Assembly: GCF_027000115.1 (NCBI RefSeq)
Contig: NZ_JALTON010000031.1
Location: 1 to 54,500, forward strand
DNA: 54,500 nt
Direction of reading: 5' to 3'
From: Thiohalobacter sp.
GTDB taxonomy: Bacteria; Pseudomonadota; Gammaproteobacteria; Thiohalobacterales; Thiohalobacteraceae
In this document: piece after piece, positions 34,323-43,511 of the stretch
Position numbering within the stretch: the stretch's first letter is position 1
How the letters are laid out: every line of letters begins with the position of its first letter
Notes under the pieces: model-generated
Told to the model about the DNA's origin: nothing
The model's input: only the letters and a program-made list of their open reading frames with translations
Database searches by the model: none
Program-made: the position numbers and the translations under genes

Positions 34323-36005
34323 CTATTCGTCGGTCACGCAGCCGTGCGAGGCATCCTTCACGCACTTGATGAACTTGTGCAGGGTGCCGCGGGTGGCCTT
34401 GTACGGCGGCATCTGCCACTCGGCCCGGCGCCGTGCCATCTCCTCGTCGGAGACATCGACGCTGAGTGAATTGGCCACGGCGTCGATGCTGACGACGTCG
34501 CCGTTGCGGATCAGGCCGATGGGTCCGCCCTCCTGGGCCTCGGGCACGATGTGGCCGATGATGAAACCGTGCGAGCCGCCGGAGAAGCGGCCGTCGGTGA
34601 GCAGCGCCACGTCCTTGCCCAGCCCCGCGCCCATGATGGCCGAGGTAGGGGTGAGCATCTCGGGCATGCCGGGACCGCCCTTGGGGCCCTCGTAGCGGAT
34701 CACCACCACGTCGCCCTTCTCGATCTCGTTGCGCTCCAGCGCCGCCAGCATGTCCTCCTCGCAGTCGTAGACCTTGGCCGGCCCGGAGAAGTGCAGCCCC
34801 TCCTTGCCGGTGATCTTGGCCACGGCGCCGCCCGGCGCCAGGTTCCCGCGCAGGATGCGGATGTGGCCGCTCTCTTTGATGGGGTTGTCCAGCGGGCGAA
34901 TGACGTCCTGGCCTGGCGTGAGATCGTCGACCTCTTCGAGGTTCTCGCCCAGGGTACGTCCCGTCACCGTCATGCAGTTGCCGTCGAGCAGGCCCTCGCG
35001 CAGCAGGTACTTCATCAATGCCGGGATACCGCCCACCTTGTGCAGGTCTTCCATGACATAACGGCCCGAGGGCTTGAGATCGGCGAGGAAGGGAATGCGA
35101 TCGGACACGACCTGGAAGTCGTCCAGAGTCAGCTCCACGCCGACCGCCCGTGCCATGGCGATCAGGTGCAGCACCGCATTGGTCGAACCGCCCGTGGCCA
35201 TGATCATCACCATGGCGTTCTCGAAGGCGGCGCGGGTCATGATGTCGCGGGGCTTGATGTCGCGTTCCAGCAGCACCCGCATGGCGGCGCCGGCACGGTG
35301 GCACTCGCGCAGCTTTTCGGCATCGTCGGCCGGCGTGGAAGAACTGAAGGGCAGGCTCATGCCCATGGCCTCGATGGCGGTGGCCATGGTGTTGGCCGTG
35401 TACATGCCGCCGCAGGCGCCCGGCCCGGGGCAGGCATGCTCGACAATGTCCTGGCGTTCCTCGTCATCGATCTTTTCCGCCAGGTATTCGCCATAGCTCT
35501 GGAAGGCGGAGACAATGTCCAGCGTCTTGCCATGGCTGTGGCCGGCGCGGATGGTGCCGCCATAGACCATAATCGAGGGCCGGTTGAGCCGCCCCATGGC
35601 GATTACCGTGCCGGGCATGTTCTTGTCGCAGCCGGGCAGGGCAATCAGGCCGTCGTACCACTGTGCAGCGACTACCGTCTCCACCGAATCGGCGATGATC
35701 TCGCGCGACTGCAGCGAGTAGCTCATGCCCTCGGTGCCCATGGAGATGCCGTCGGAGACACCGATGGTGTTGAAGCGCATGCCGACCATGCCGGCCTCGA
35801 CCACGCCCTCCTTCACCTTCGCCGCCAGGTCGTTGAGGTGCATGTTGCAGGTGTTGCCCTCCCACCAGACACTGGCGATGCCGATCTGGGGCCGGTCCAT
35901 GTCCTCGCGGGTAAGCCCGGTACCATAGAGCATGGCCTGGGAGGCGCCCTGTGCGCGGGGCTGGGTAATGCGGGAACTGTAGCGGTTCAGTTTCTTGTCG
36001 GACAT
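34323..36005 (-). CDS. ilvD: Dihydroxy-acid dehydratase
   Basis: Dehydrates dihydroxy acids in valine/isoleucine synthesis. The 560 aa protein has the family cysteines C53 (NTCNMH), C126 (GCDKNMPG) and C198 (CPGPGACGG), which carry the Fe-S cluster, and the ending [26 protein letters not shown] lies five bases before the ATG. The ErpA protein encoded upstream is one possible source of the cluster. The gene stands alone; no other ilv genes are nearby. Confidence 0.96.
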   Translation of the reverse strand: MSDKKLNRYSSRITQPRAQGASQAMLYGTGLTREDMDRPQIGIASVWWEGNTCNMHLNDLAAKVKEGVVEAGMVGMRFNTIGVSDGISMGTEGMSYSLQSREIIADSVETVVAAQWYDGLIALPGCDKNMPGTVIAMGRLNRPSIMVYGGTIRAGHSHGKTLDIVSAFQSYGEYLAEKIDDEERQDIVEHACPGPGACGGMYTANTMATAIEAMGMSLPFSSSTPADDAEKLRECHRAGAAMRVLLERDIKPRDIMTRAAFENAMVMIMATGGSTNAVLHLIAMARAVGVELTLDDFQVVSDRIPFLADLKPSGRYVMEDLHKVGGIPALMKYLLREGLLDGNCMTVTGRTLGENLEEVDDLTPGQDVIRPLDNPIKESGHIRILRGNLAPGGAVAKITGKEGLHFSGPAKVYDCEEDMLAALERNEIEKGDVVVIRYEGPKGGPGMPEMLTPTSAIMGAGLGKDVALLTDGRFSGGSHGFIIGHIVPEAQEGGPIGLIRNGDVVSIDAVANSLSVDVSDEEMARRRAEWQMPPYKATRGTLHKFIKCVKDASHGCVTDE

Positions 36006-36128
36006 CAGACTCTCCGGGGGAATGGAACAGGCCCGGCGGGGCCGGAAAGTGCGCTATTGTACCCCAGCCGCCAGCATTTCGGCCGGGCCTGCCCGGGTTA
36101 CCGCGCCCGGGCGCAGAGAGGGCGGCGA

Positions 36129-36153
36129 CCGTGACGCGCTGCCGGCGTCACGG
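36129..36153 (-). terminator. Hairpin after the EAL gene
   Basis: CCGTGACGC (36129-36137) pairs with GCGTCACGG (36145-36153). It lies downstream of the leftward EAL gene and upstream of ilvD. No U-run follows, so it is only a candidate terminator. Confidence 0.35.
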
Positions 36154-36179
36154 TTGCGCACGCCTGGAATGGCGGCGGT

Positions 36180-38228
36180 TCAGAGGGTGAAGGATTCCGC
36201 CCCGCCGGGCGGCAGGCGGGACTCCAGGTAGTTGAGCTTGCCGAGCCAGATGGGCACCGGATCGGGGACGCCGAGCAGGTAGCCCTGGCCGAAGTCCATC
36301 CGCATGGACTCCAGGGTACCGGCCTGTTCGCGGGTCTCCACGAACTCGACCACCGTTTCCAGACCCAGTGCCTGGGCCATCTGCCGGGTGATCTGCATGA
36401 TGTGCTGGTTGGCCATGCTGGTGGTGATGTCGCGGGTGAGGGAGCCGTCCAGCTTCAGGTAGCGCACGCTGCCGTCCAGGGCCAGCTCGATCACTGTCTG
36501 CAGGGTGGAATAGCCGGTGCCGAAGTCGTCGATGGCGAACACCAGTCCATGTCGGCGATGCAGTTCGCCGACCCGCGCGCGGCGTTCGAGCAGCACCTGC
36601 TCGGTCAGTTCCAGCACCACCTCGAAATCCTTCAGCGGCCCTTCCAGGATGCGAACCAGGGTGGCCAGATAGTCGTCCCGCTCCAGGGAATCGGCCGAGA
36701 CATTGATGAACAGGCGCCGGGTGATCCGCGACAGGGCCGGCGCATGGCGGGCCACCGCTTCGAGCACCAGGCGGTCGAACTCGGCCGCCAGGCCCATGGC
36801 GATGATGTCGTCGATGAACAGCCCGGCACTGATATGGCCCTCGCCATCGCGGAAGCGGCCCAGCACCTCGAAGGCATGAATGCGACGCCGATTGTCGAGC
36901 GTCACCAGCGGCTGGATGAAGATGTCGGTCTGCTCGGGGGTCAGCTTGGCCTGCAGGTCGAGCGATTTGTGATACTGGGCCTTGAGCCAGTCGACCATGG
37001 CCCGGGTATGTTCTTCGCCGGTGAGCACCTGCACGTCGGCCTCACGGGCCTGATCCGTGAGGTATTGCACCAGCAGGTGCATGTTCTCGGTGGTCAGCTC
37101 GTTGAGATCCGTCAGTTCGATACCGCGATAGAGCAGGTCGATGTCCGTGGGCAACGCCTCGCTGCACCTGGCCACGACCTCCCGGTGGATCCGGCGCAGC
37201 AGTGCCTGCACGGTCTCGGCATCGGTGTCACACCCGATGAGATAGAAATCCCCGGCGATGCCGCGGGTATGGACCAGCCACGCGCGGTTGGCCTCGGCCT
37301 CCGCCTGCAGGACGCCATCCACGCAGTCCAGCGCCCGGTCGCCCACGTCGGTGCCATACAGCTTGTTGAGCCGCCCCAGGTCGCGGAGGTTGATCACGCT
37401 CAGGAACTTGCGCCCGGGCAGATAGAGCGCCGCCTGCAGAAAGTTGAAGAACCGGTTGATGCGGTTGGTCTGGCTCTCGAAATAGAGCACGCTCAGCAGG
37501 TTGAGCAGCTCGGCCACCTTCCTGACCATGTCCTGGTAGGCGATGTAGGCCTGTTCGAAGCGCCCCGCACACAGCATGGCATAGAGAATGCTGGACTGCT
37601 GGGTGATCAGGCGATGCTGTTCGAGGATCTGGTCGCAGAGCTTCAGATCGAGACAGATCAGCATGCTCTCGGGGTAGCGCAGGGCGGCATGGAACGGGCT
37701 CTGATCGGCAGGTTCGAGCGGGTAGCCGCTGAGGTCGTCGTCCCGAATCGCCCGGTTGATGGCCTCGAGCCATTCGATGTAGAGGCGGATCAGGATCTTT
37801 TCCTGCAGGATCTTCGCCGGCAGGTGATCGGGCTCGCGGACTTCGCACAGCAGATAGGCACGCGCCGTGTCACGCTTGATGCGTTCGAAGGTCTCGTCGA
37901 TCTCCCGGTAATGCCGCAGGGGCTCGTCGGTGTTGGCTGCCACCGACTGCGTCAGCTCAGCCTTGATATGGTTGAAACTGCCCATCAGCAATGCGAAGGG
38001 AATGTGCGCCGAGTGATAGGTCCCGGCCAGGGACTCGACCACCGGCGCCGATGCGGCCTGTTCCTCGAAAAAACAGCCCAGGAGTTCCCGGAACCCATCG
38101 AGCAGCAGGCGCTCGCGCCGCTCGTCCAGCAGGGTCTCCAGCGCACCGTAACCTTCATGGAAGGCATGGAGTCCGTTCAGGAGGCGTTCGATCTGGTCTG
38201 GCGAAAGATACAGGTCAGCTTCCTTCAT
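36180..38228 (-). CDS. Degenerate GGDEF-EAL domain protein (putative c-di-GMP phosphodiesterase)
   Basis: A 682 aa soluble protein. The first 250 residues form an alpha-helical sensory region that I cannot assign. A GGDEF-like domain (about 275-395) reads AGDFY near residue 325 where GGDEF is expected, so cyclase activity is unlikely. The EAL domain (about 435-670) has EVL at E454 and keeps the other expected residues: NVSADSL, ELTE, IDDFGTGYS, LKLDG, VEFVE and FGQGY. A working c-di-GMP phosphodiesterase is therefore possible. ATG 38228 is chosen because a promoter with TATAAT lies 40-50 bases upstream; no clear ribosome site is visible. Confidence 0.85.
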   Translation of the reverse strand: MKEADLYLSPDQIERLLNGLHAFHEGYGALETLLDERRERLLLDGFRELLGCFFEEQAASAPVVESLAGTYHSAHIPFALLMGSFNHIKAELTQSVAANTDEPLRHYREIDETFERIKRDTARAYLLCEVREPDHLPAKILQEKILIRLYIEWLEAINRAIRDDDLSGYPLEPADQSPFHAALRYPESMLICLDLKLCDQILEQHRLITQQSSILYAMLCAGRFEQAYIAYQDMVRKVAELLNLLSVLYFESQTNRINRFFNFLQAALYLPGRKFLSVINLRDLGRLNKLYGTDVGDRALDCVDGVLQAEAEANRAWLVHTRGIAGDFYLIGCDTDAETVQALLRRIHREVVARCSEALPTDIDLLYRGIELTDLNELTTENMHLLVQYLTDQAREADVQVLTGEEHTRAMVDWLKAQYHKSLDLQAKLTPEQTDIFIQPLVTLDNRRRIHAFEVLGRFRDGEGHISAGLFIDDIIAMGLAAEFDRLVLEAVARHAPALSRITRRLFINVSADSLERDDYLATLVRILEGPLKDFEVVLELTEQVLLERRARVGELHRRHGLVFAIDDFGTGYSTLQTVIELALDGSVRYLKLDGSLTRDITTSMANQHIMQITRQMAQALGLETVVEFVETREQAGTLESMRMDFGQGYLLGVPDPVPIWLGKLNYLESRLPPGGAESFTL

Positions 38229-38273
38229 GAAGGGAAATGCGGAACGGCAAGATAAACAGGCCTCCGGCAACCG

Positions 38274-38301
38274 ATTATAGACGGGGATTGTCTCGCCGCA
38301 A
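38274..38301 (-). promoter_or_regulatory. Promoter of the EAL gene
   Basis: On the minus strand, TTGCGG (38296-38301) and a perfect TATAAT (38274-38279) are separated by 16 bp. Transcription would begin near 38267, leaving a leader of about 39 bases before ATG 38228. Confidence 0.6.
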
Positions 38302-38498
38302 CTGGCATCCGGCCAGACCGAACATTCCATTTCGTTGGCACCAAAATGGTGCGAGGCTGGCGATCGATCTGCCCGCAGCCGCTGTCGATTGCTGCCGATG
38401 CCCGCCGTACCATTGCACTTCGACCCACGTGCGGTGGGCAGGCCGGGGGCAGGCCCCCTGGCCGAATCGACGCGCCCATGCCGGTCATACCAACGCAA
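38302..38498. other. Intergenic stretch without a recognised feature
   Basis: About 200 bp between the EAL promoter and the glnB terminator. I see no gene, repeat family member or clear signal here. Open frames across it are short and not conserved-looking. Confidence 0.5.
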
Positions 38499-38521
38499 GA
38501 GGCCGGGCAATGCCCGGCCTC
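38499..38521 (-). terminator. Intrinsic terminator of glnB
   Basis: GAGGCCGGGCA (38499-38509) and TGCCCGGCCTC (38511-38521) form an 11 bp stem; leftwards it is followed by TTGCGTTGG. It lies 28 bp after the glnB stop. Confidence 0.6.
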
Positions 38522-38548
38522 TCGTCGGCGAATCGCCCGGCTCTCCGT

Positions 38549-38935
<387 letters not shown>

Positions 38936-38991
38936 TCAATGCGGCTGAAAAGCTGGGGCAGGGTGCGCGACGGTGGGCAAGGTGGTTTGCT

Positions 38992-39026
38992 TGATGGGCA
39001 CGCTTCGCTTTGCCCAGCCTACCTCA
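38992..39026. repeat. GATGGGCA repeat, tandem unit 1
   Basis: TGATGGGCACGCTTCGCTTT followed by GCCCAGCCTACCTCA. The GGGCA...TGCCC arms make a short hairpin. A near-identical unit lies 76 bp to the right. It is in the 220 bp between nadE and glnB. Confidence 0.7.
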
Positions 39027-39067
39027 TTGATGAACAGGGTACGTGGCCGTGGGATGGGCGGTTTGGG

Positions 39068-39102
39068 TGATGGGCACGCTTCGCTTTGCCCATCCTACCT
39101 CA
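39068..39102. repeat. GATGGGCA repeat, tandem unit 2
   Basis: TGATGGGCACGCTTCGCTTT followed by GCCCATCCTACCTCA, differing from unit 1 by one base (T for G). The preceding bases GGTTTG are also shared, so a segment of about 76 bp appears duplicated in part. It ends five bases before the nadE stop codon. Confidence 0.7.
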
Positions 39103-39106
39103 CGCC

Positions 39107-40759
39107 TCACACATCCTTCCGGTCCTCGAGCTGGGTGGCGAGGTAACCAGAGGTGATGGGATAGCGGCGGTCGCGGCCGAAGGCACGGCGCGACACCCGC
39201 ACGCCGGGCGGTGCCTGGCGACGCTTGTACTCGTTGCGGTCGACCATCCAGGCCACACGCCGCACCACCGCCTCGTCGAAGCCGGCGGCGACGATGTCGC
39301 CGATGCTCTGGTCGCACTCGACATAGCGCTCGAGGATGGCATCCAGCACCGGATAGGGCGGCAGCGAGTCCTGATCGGTCTGATCGGGCGCCAGCTCGGC
39401 CGAGGGCGGGCGGCTGATGACCCGCGCGGGGATGATCTCGCGCTCGCGATTGAGGTATTCGGCGAGCCGGTAGACCATGGTCTTGGGCACGTCCTTGATA
39501 GGCGCAAAGCCGCCGGCCATGTCGCCGTAGAGGGTGGTGTAGCCCACCGCGACCTCGCTCTTGTTGCCGGTGGTGAGCAGGATCTTGCCGGTCTTGTTGG
39601 AGATCGCCATCAGGATCACACCGCGGCAGCGGGCCTGGATGTTTTCCTCCGTGACATCGGGCTCCAGGCCGCGGAATTCGTCGGCCAGCACATCGAGAAA
39701 GGCCTGGAACGGCCGCTCGATGGGGATCACCCGCCAGGTCACCCCCAGCCGGGTGGCCTGGGTGCGCGCATCCTCGACGCTCATCCCGGCGGTATAGCGC
39801 GAGGGCATCATCACCGCCTCGACCGCCTCCGCACCCAGCGCCTCGACGGCAATGGCCAGGGTCAGCGCCGAATCGATGCCGCCGGACAAACCCAGCACCG
39901 CGCCGGGAAAGCGGTTCTTGTGCACATAGTCGCGCACGCCCAGCACCAGCACCTTCAGCAGCCGCCCCTCCAGGGGCTCGAAGGCACAGACTTCGCCACC
40001 GCGCGGGCGCAAGGGGCCATCGGCAATTTCGAACTCGGCGAGGAACAGCCCCTCCTCGCAGAAGGGCGCGCGCTGCACCACCTCGCCGCGCGCATCCATG
40101 ACGAAGGACTCTCCATCGAACACCAGTTCGTCCTGGCCGCCGACCAGGTTGAGATAGACCGCCGGCAGGCCCGTCTCGCGCACGCGGTCGCGCACCGCCG
40201 CCTCGCGCTCGACCTCCTTGCCGAGGTGGAAGGGCGAGGCGTTGATGTTGAGGACAAGCTGCGCGCCGGCCTCGTGCACCATGGCCGCAGGGCCGGGATT
40301 CCAGATGTCCTCGCAGATGGTGAGCCCCAACCGCGCACCCTTGAACTCGAACACGCAGCCGCCATCGCCGGGCACGAAGTAGCGTTTCTCGTCGAACACG
40401 GCATAGTTGGGCAGATGCTGCTTGAGGCAGACCGCTTCGATGCGGCCGTCGCGGATCACCGAGGCGGCATTGTGCAACCCGCCGATGTCGCGGTGCGGAT
40501 GGCCAACCACCAGGGCGATGCCCTCCACCTGCCGGCGGATGGATTCCAGCGCCTCCAGCACATGCACCTGCAGGCCGGGACGCAGCAGAAGGTCTTCGGG
40601 CGGGTAGCCGGTCAGCGCCAGCTCCGGGAACAGCAGCAGGTCGGCCTTGAGCCGGTCGCGTGCCTCGGCGGCGACCTCGATGATCCGGCGCGCGTTGCCG
40701 TGCACGTCACCGACCAGCAGGTCGATCTGCGCCAGCGCGATGCGAAGGGTCTGGCTCAT
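39107..40759 (-). CDS. nadE: NAD+ synthase, glutamine-hydrolysing
   Basis: Final step of NAD+ synthesis, amidating nicotinate adenine dinucleotide. The 550 aa protein joins an N-terminal nitrilase-type glutaminase (Glu46, Lys113 and Cys149 as the likely triad; FPELALTGYPPEDLLL, CLKQHLPNY, TICEDIWNPG) to a C-terminal synthetase with the P-loop SGGIDS (292-297). ATG 40759 begins the conserved RIALAQIDLLVGDV segment; AGGCC lies upstream. Confidence 0.95.
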   Translation of the reverse strand: MSQTLRIALAQIDLLVGDVHGNARRIIEVAAEARDRLKADLLLFPELALTGYPPEDLLLRPGLQVHVLEALESIRRQVEGIALVVGHPHRDIGGLHNAASVIRDGRIEAVCLKQHLPNYAVFDEKRYFVPGDGGCVFEFKGARLGLTICEDIWNPGPAAMVHEAGAQLVLNINASPFHLGKEVEREAAVRDRVRETGLPAVYLNLVGGQDELVFDGESFVMDARGEVVQRAPFCEEGLFLAEFEIADGPLRPRGGEVCAFEPLEGRLLKVLVLGVRDYVHKNRFPGAVLGLSGGIDSALTLAIAVEALGAEAVEAVMMPSRYTAGMSVEDARTQATRLGVTWRVIPIERPFQAFLDVLADEFRGLEPDVTEENIQARCRGVILMAISNKTGKILLTTGNKSEVAVGYTTLYGDMAGGFAPIKDVPKTMVYRLAEYLNREREIIPARVISRPPSAELAPDQTDQDSLPPYPVLDAILERYVECDQSIGDIVAAGFDEAVVRRVAWMVDRNEYKRRQAPPGVRVSRRAFGRDRRYPITSGYLATQLEDRKDV

Positions 40760-40799
40760 GACAGAGGCCTGTTCCCGGGCGCGCGGGCAGCAGACGCGG

Positions 40800-40886
40800 G
40801 ATAGCCGAAGCAGCGCAGCGACCTGTCCATCATGATCCGCCGGCCTGATGATGGGCACGGCCCTTCGGACCTTTGCCCATCCTACG
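40800..40886. repeat. GATGGGCA repeat, bipartite copy
   Basis: CAGCGCAGCGACCTGTCCATC then TGATGATGGGCACGGCCC and ACCTTTGCCCATCCTACG form two half units around ATGATCCGCCGGCC. The same order is found at 41885-41975. It lies between sucD and nadE. Confidence 0.65.
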
Positions 40887-40947
40887 GGTTTTTCGCAACG
40901 ATAGAGGGAATCCCGTCATGGCATGACCTCCGGCGGCTGGCGCAGAC

Positions 40948-41814
40948 CTACAGGCGATCGGCCATGGCGCGCCCCATGTCGGCCGGCGAGCGGACCACGG
41001 TCACGCCGGCCGCCTCCAGTGCCGCGATCTTGGCCTCGGCGGTACCGCTGCCGCCGCTGATGATGGCGCCGGCATGACCCATGCGCTTGCCCGGCGGCGC
41101 GGTGACACCGGCGATATAGGCGACCACGGGCTTGCTCACCTGGCCGCGTATGAACTCGGCGGCCTCTTCCTCCGCGCTGCCGCCGATCTCGCCCACCAGG
41201 ATGATGCCCTCGGTCTGGGGATCGTCCTCGAACCGTTCCAGGCAGTCGACGAAGTCCAGGCCATGGATGGGATCGCCGCCGATGCCGACGCAGGTGCTCT
41301 GCCCCAGCCCGGCCAGCGTGGTCTGGTGCACCGCCTCGTAAGTCAGGGTGCCGGAACGCGACACGATGCCGATGCGACCCGGCTGATGGATGGCGCCGGG
41401 CATGATGCCGATCTTGCAGGCCCCGGGCGTGATCACGCCGGGACAGTTGGGACCGATCAGGTCCACGCCGCTGCCTGCCAGCGCCGCCTTGACCCGCAAC
41501 ATGTCCAGCACCGGGATGCCCTCGGTGATGCAGACGATCACCCGGATGCCGGCGTCGGCGGCCTCGAGAATGGCATCGGCAGCGAAGGGCGCCGGCACAT
41601 AGATCATGCTGGCATCGGCGCCGGTTTCGCGCACCGCCTCGGCGACGGTATCGAACACCGGCCGATCGAGATGCGTCTGGCCGCCCTTGCCCGGGGTGAC
41701 ACCCCCCACCAGGTGGGTGCCGTAGGCAATGGCCTGCTCGGAATGGAAACTGCCCTGCTTGCCGGTGAAGCCCTGGCAGATGACACGCGTGCTGCTGTTG
41801 ACGAGGATACTCAT
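40948..41814 (-). CDS. sucD: Succinyl-CoA synthetase alpha subunit
   Basis: With SucC converts succinyl-CoA to succinate with nucleotide triphosphate formation. The 288 aa subunit has the phosphohistidine H247 in RMGHAGAI (E. coli H246), the CoA-binding [15 protein letters not shown] and the [11 protein letters not shown] loop. It is separated from the upstream sucC by 175 bp that hold a bipartite GATGGGCA repeat, which is unusual because these genes commonly overlap or nearly do. Confidence 0.96.
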   Translation of the reverse strand: MSILVNSSTRVICQGFTGKQGSFHSEQAIAYGTHLVGGVTPGKGGQTHLDRPVFDTVAEAVRETGADASMIYVPAPFAADAILEAADAGIRVIVCITEGIPVLDMLRVKAALAGSGVDLIGPNCPGVITPGACKIGIMPGAIHQPGRIGIVSRSGTLTYEAVHQTTLAGLGQSTCVGIGGDPIHGLDFVDCLERFEDDPQTEGIILVGEIGGSAEEEAAEFIRGQVSKPVVAYIAGVTAPPGKRMGHAGAIISGGSGTAEAKIAALEAAGVTVVRSPADMGRAMADRL

Positions 41815-41884
41815 GGGGTCGTCAGATACAAGTTGCAGGATACAAGATACAAATGCCTTCCCCTTGTGGAATGCTGTTCAGCCC

Positions 41885-41975
41885 GCAGGATGGGCAAAGG
41901 CGCGCAGCGACGTGCCCATCATGATTCACCGGCGTGATGATGGGCACGGCCTTTCCGGCCTTTGCCCATCCTACG
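41885..41975. repeat. GATGGGCA repeat, complete bipartite copy
   Basis: AGGATGGGCAAAGGCGCGCA...TGCCCATCA is mirrored by TGATGGGCACGGCC...CCTTTGCCCATCCTACG, giving two hairpins that also pair with each other. It sits between sucC and sucD in a single operon, so the structure would be transcribed. Confidence 0.7.
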
Positions 41976-41989
41976 CTGCTTGTCTCTTG

Positions 41990-43162
41990 TCACCTGGATC
42001 CTGCAGCCGCGGCCGCAACGGCCGTCCTGGCCGCTTCCGTCAGGTCATCCACCGGAATCAGATCGAGCCCCGACTCGCCAAGCAAACGGCGGCCGCTTTC
42101 GACATTGGTACCCTCGAGGCGCACCACCACGGGCAGCGACACATCCACCTCGCGCACCGCCTGGATGATGCCCTCGGCGATGAGGTCGCAGCGCACGATG
42201 CCGCCGAAGATGTTGACCAGGATGGCGCGCACCTTGGTATCGGACAGGATCAGCTTGAAGGCCTCGGCGACCTTCTCCGCCGTGGCGCCGCCGCCCACGT
42301 CCAGAAAATTGGCGGGCTCGCCGCCGTGCAGCTTGATCAGGTCCATGGTCGCCATCGCCAGGCCGGCACCGTTCACCATGCAGGCGATGTTGCCGTCGAG
42401 GGTGACATAGTTCAGCCCGTGCTCCCGTGCCTGGCGCTCGCGCGGCTCCTCCTGCAGCGGGTCGCGCAGCTCGGCCAGCGCCTTGTGGCGATACAGGGCG
42501 TTGTCGTCGAGGTTGATCTTGGCGTCCAGCGCCAGCAGGACATCGTCGCCGGTGACGATGAGCGGATTGATCTCCACCAGGCTGCAGTCCTGTTCCTGGA
42601 ACAGGCGCACCAGCGCCAGCAGGATGCGGCTGAAGGCCCCGACCTGGGCGGCATTCAGCCCGAGCCGGAAGCCGAGCTTGCGGCACTGGTAGGGCTGCAG
42701 GCCGGCGACGGGATCGACCGCCTCGGTGAGGATGGCCTCGGGCGTCTCGGCGGCGACCGCCTCGATGTCCATGCCGCCGGCGGCGGAGGTCATCACGGTC
42801 AGCCGCTCGCGGGCGCGGTCCACCAGCACACTGACATACAACTCGCGGACGATGTCCTGCGGCTGCTCGACCAGCAGTGCCTCCACGGGGAGGCCATCGG
42901 CCCCGGTCTGGGGCGTGACCAGGCGGCTGCCCAGCAGTTCGCCGGCAACCCGGTCCAGCGTCTCCAGGTCCTCGACCAGGCGCACGCCCCCGGCCTTGCC
43001 CCGGCCGCCGGCATGCACCTGCGCCTTGAGCACCCAGCGCCCGCCGCCGAGCGACCGGGCCACGCTCACCGCTTCGTCGGTGCTGCGCGCAACGTCGCCT
43101 GCCGGCACCGGAATGCCGTACTCGGCGAACAGCCGCTTGGCCTGGTATTCGTGCAGATTCAT
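41990..43162 (-). CDS. sucC: Succinyl-CoA synthetase beta subunit
   Basis: ATP-grasp subunit of 390 aa that binds nucleotide and succinate. Recognisable are [44 protein letters not shown] and [16 protein letters not shown] precedes ATG 43162. The first of two TCA genes transcribed leftwards; it diverges from the small zinc-ribbon gene before pilS. Confidence 0.96.
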   Translation of the reverse strand: MNLHEYQAKRLFAEYGIPVPAGDVARSTDEAVSVARSLGGGRWVLKAQVHAGGRGKAGGVRLVEDLETLDRVAGELLGSRLVTPQTGADGLPVEALLVEQPQDIVRELYVSVLVDRARERLTVMTSAAGGMDIEAVAAETPEAILTEAVDPVAGLQPYQCRKLGFRLGLNAAQVGAFSRILLALVRLFQEQDCSLVEINPLIVTGDDVLLALDAKINLDDNALYRHKALAELRDPLQEEPRERQAREHGLNYVTLDGNIACMVNGAGLAMATMDLIKLHGGEPANFLDVGGGATAEKVAEAFKLILSDTKVRAILVNIFGGIVRCDLIAEGIIQAVREVDVSLPVVVRLEGTNVESGRRLLGESGLDLIPVDDLTEAARTAVAAAAAGSR

Positions 43163-43275
43163 TGCCGCGCCCCTTCGCGCCACCGCAGACAGGCCCGCTA
43201 TTGTGCATGGAAGGCCGGGGCCGGGCAAAGCGCGGCGGCTTGCGCCCCGTCACCGGAACCCGGAAACTTCCCGGC

Positions 43276-43500
43276 ATGGGACTGATTCGCCTGCTCCTGC
43301 TGGTGGCCATCGTGTGGCTGGCCTACCATATCTACCGACGCTGGAAGCTCGGCCGCGCCGTCCCGCCAACGGCAACGCGCGCGGCCGGCGACATGGTGCG
43401 CTGCCGACACTGCGGCCTGTTCCTGCCGCGGGAACAGGCGCTGCGCAACGGCGATCACTACTATTGCTCGCAGGCCCACCGGCAGGCCGACCGCGGCTGA
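43276..43500 (+). CDS. Small membrane-anchored zinc-ribbon protein (PP0621 type)
   Basis: A 74 aa protein with an N-terminal membrane helix (MGLIRLLLLVAIVWLAYHIY) and a zinc-ribbon-like C-terminus with CRHC and YYCSQAH. Such a small gene is commonly found immediately before pilS in Gammaproteobacteria; here it starts 11 bases before. Its role is unknown; association with pilus regulation is by context. Confidence 0.8.
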   Translation: MGLIRLLLLVAIVWLAYHIYRRWKLGRAVPPTATRAAGDMVRCRHCGLFLPREQALRNGDHYYCSQAHRQADRG

Positions 43501-43511
43501 CGGCCCCGCCC

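Noticed and set aside
38229-38510. Upstream extension of the EAL protein
   Set aside because: The added residues are low-complexity, and a TATAAT promoter lies inside the extension, so translation most likely starts at 38228.
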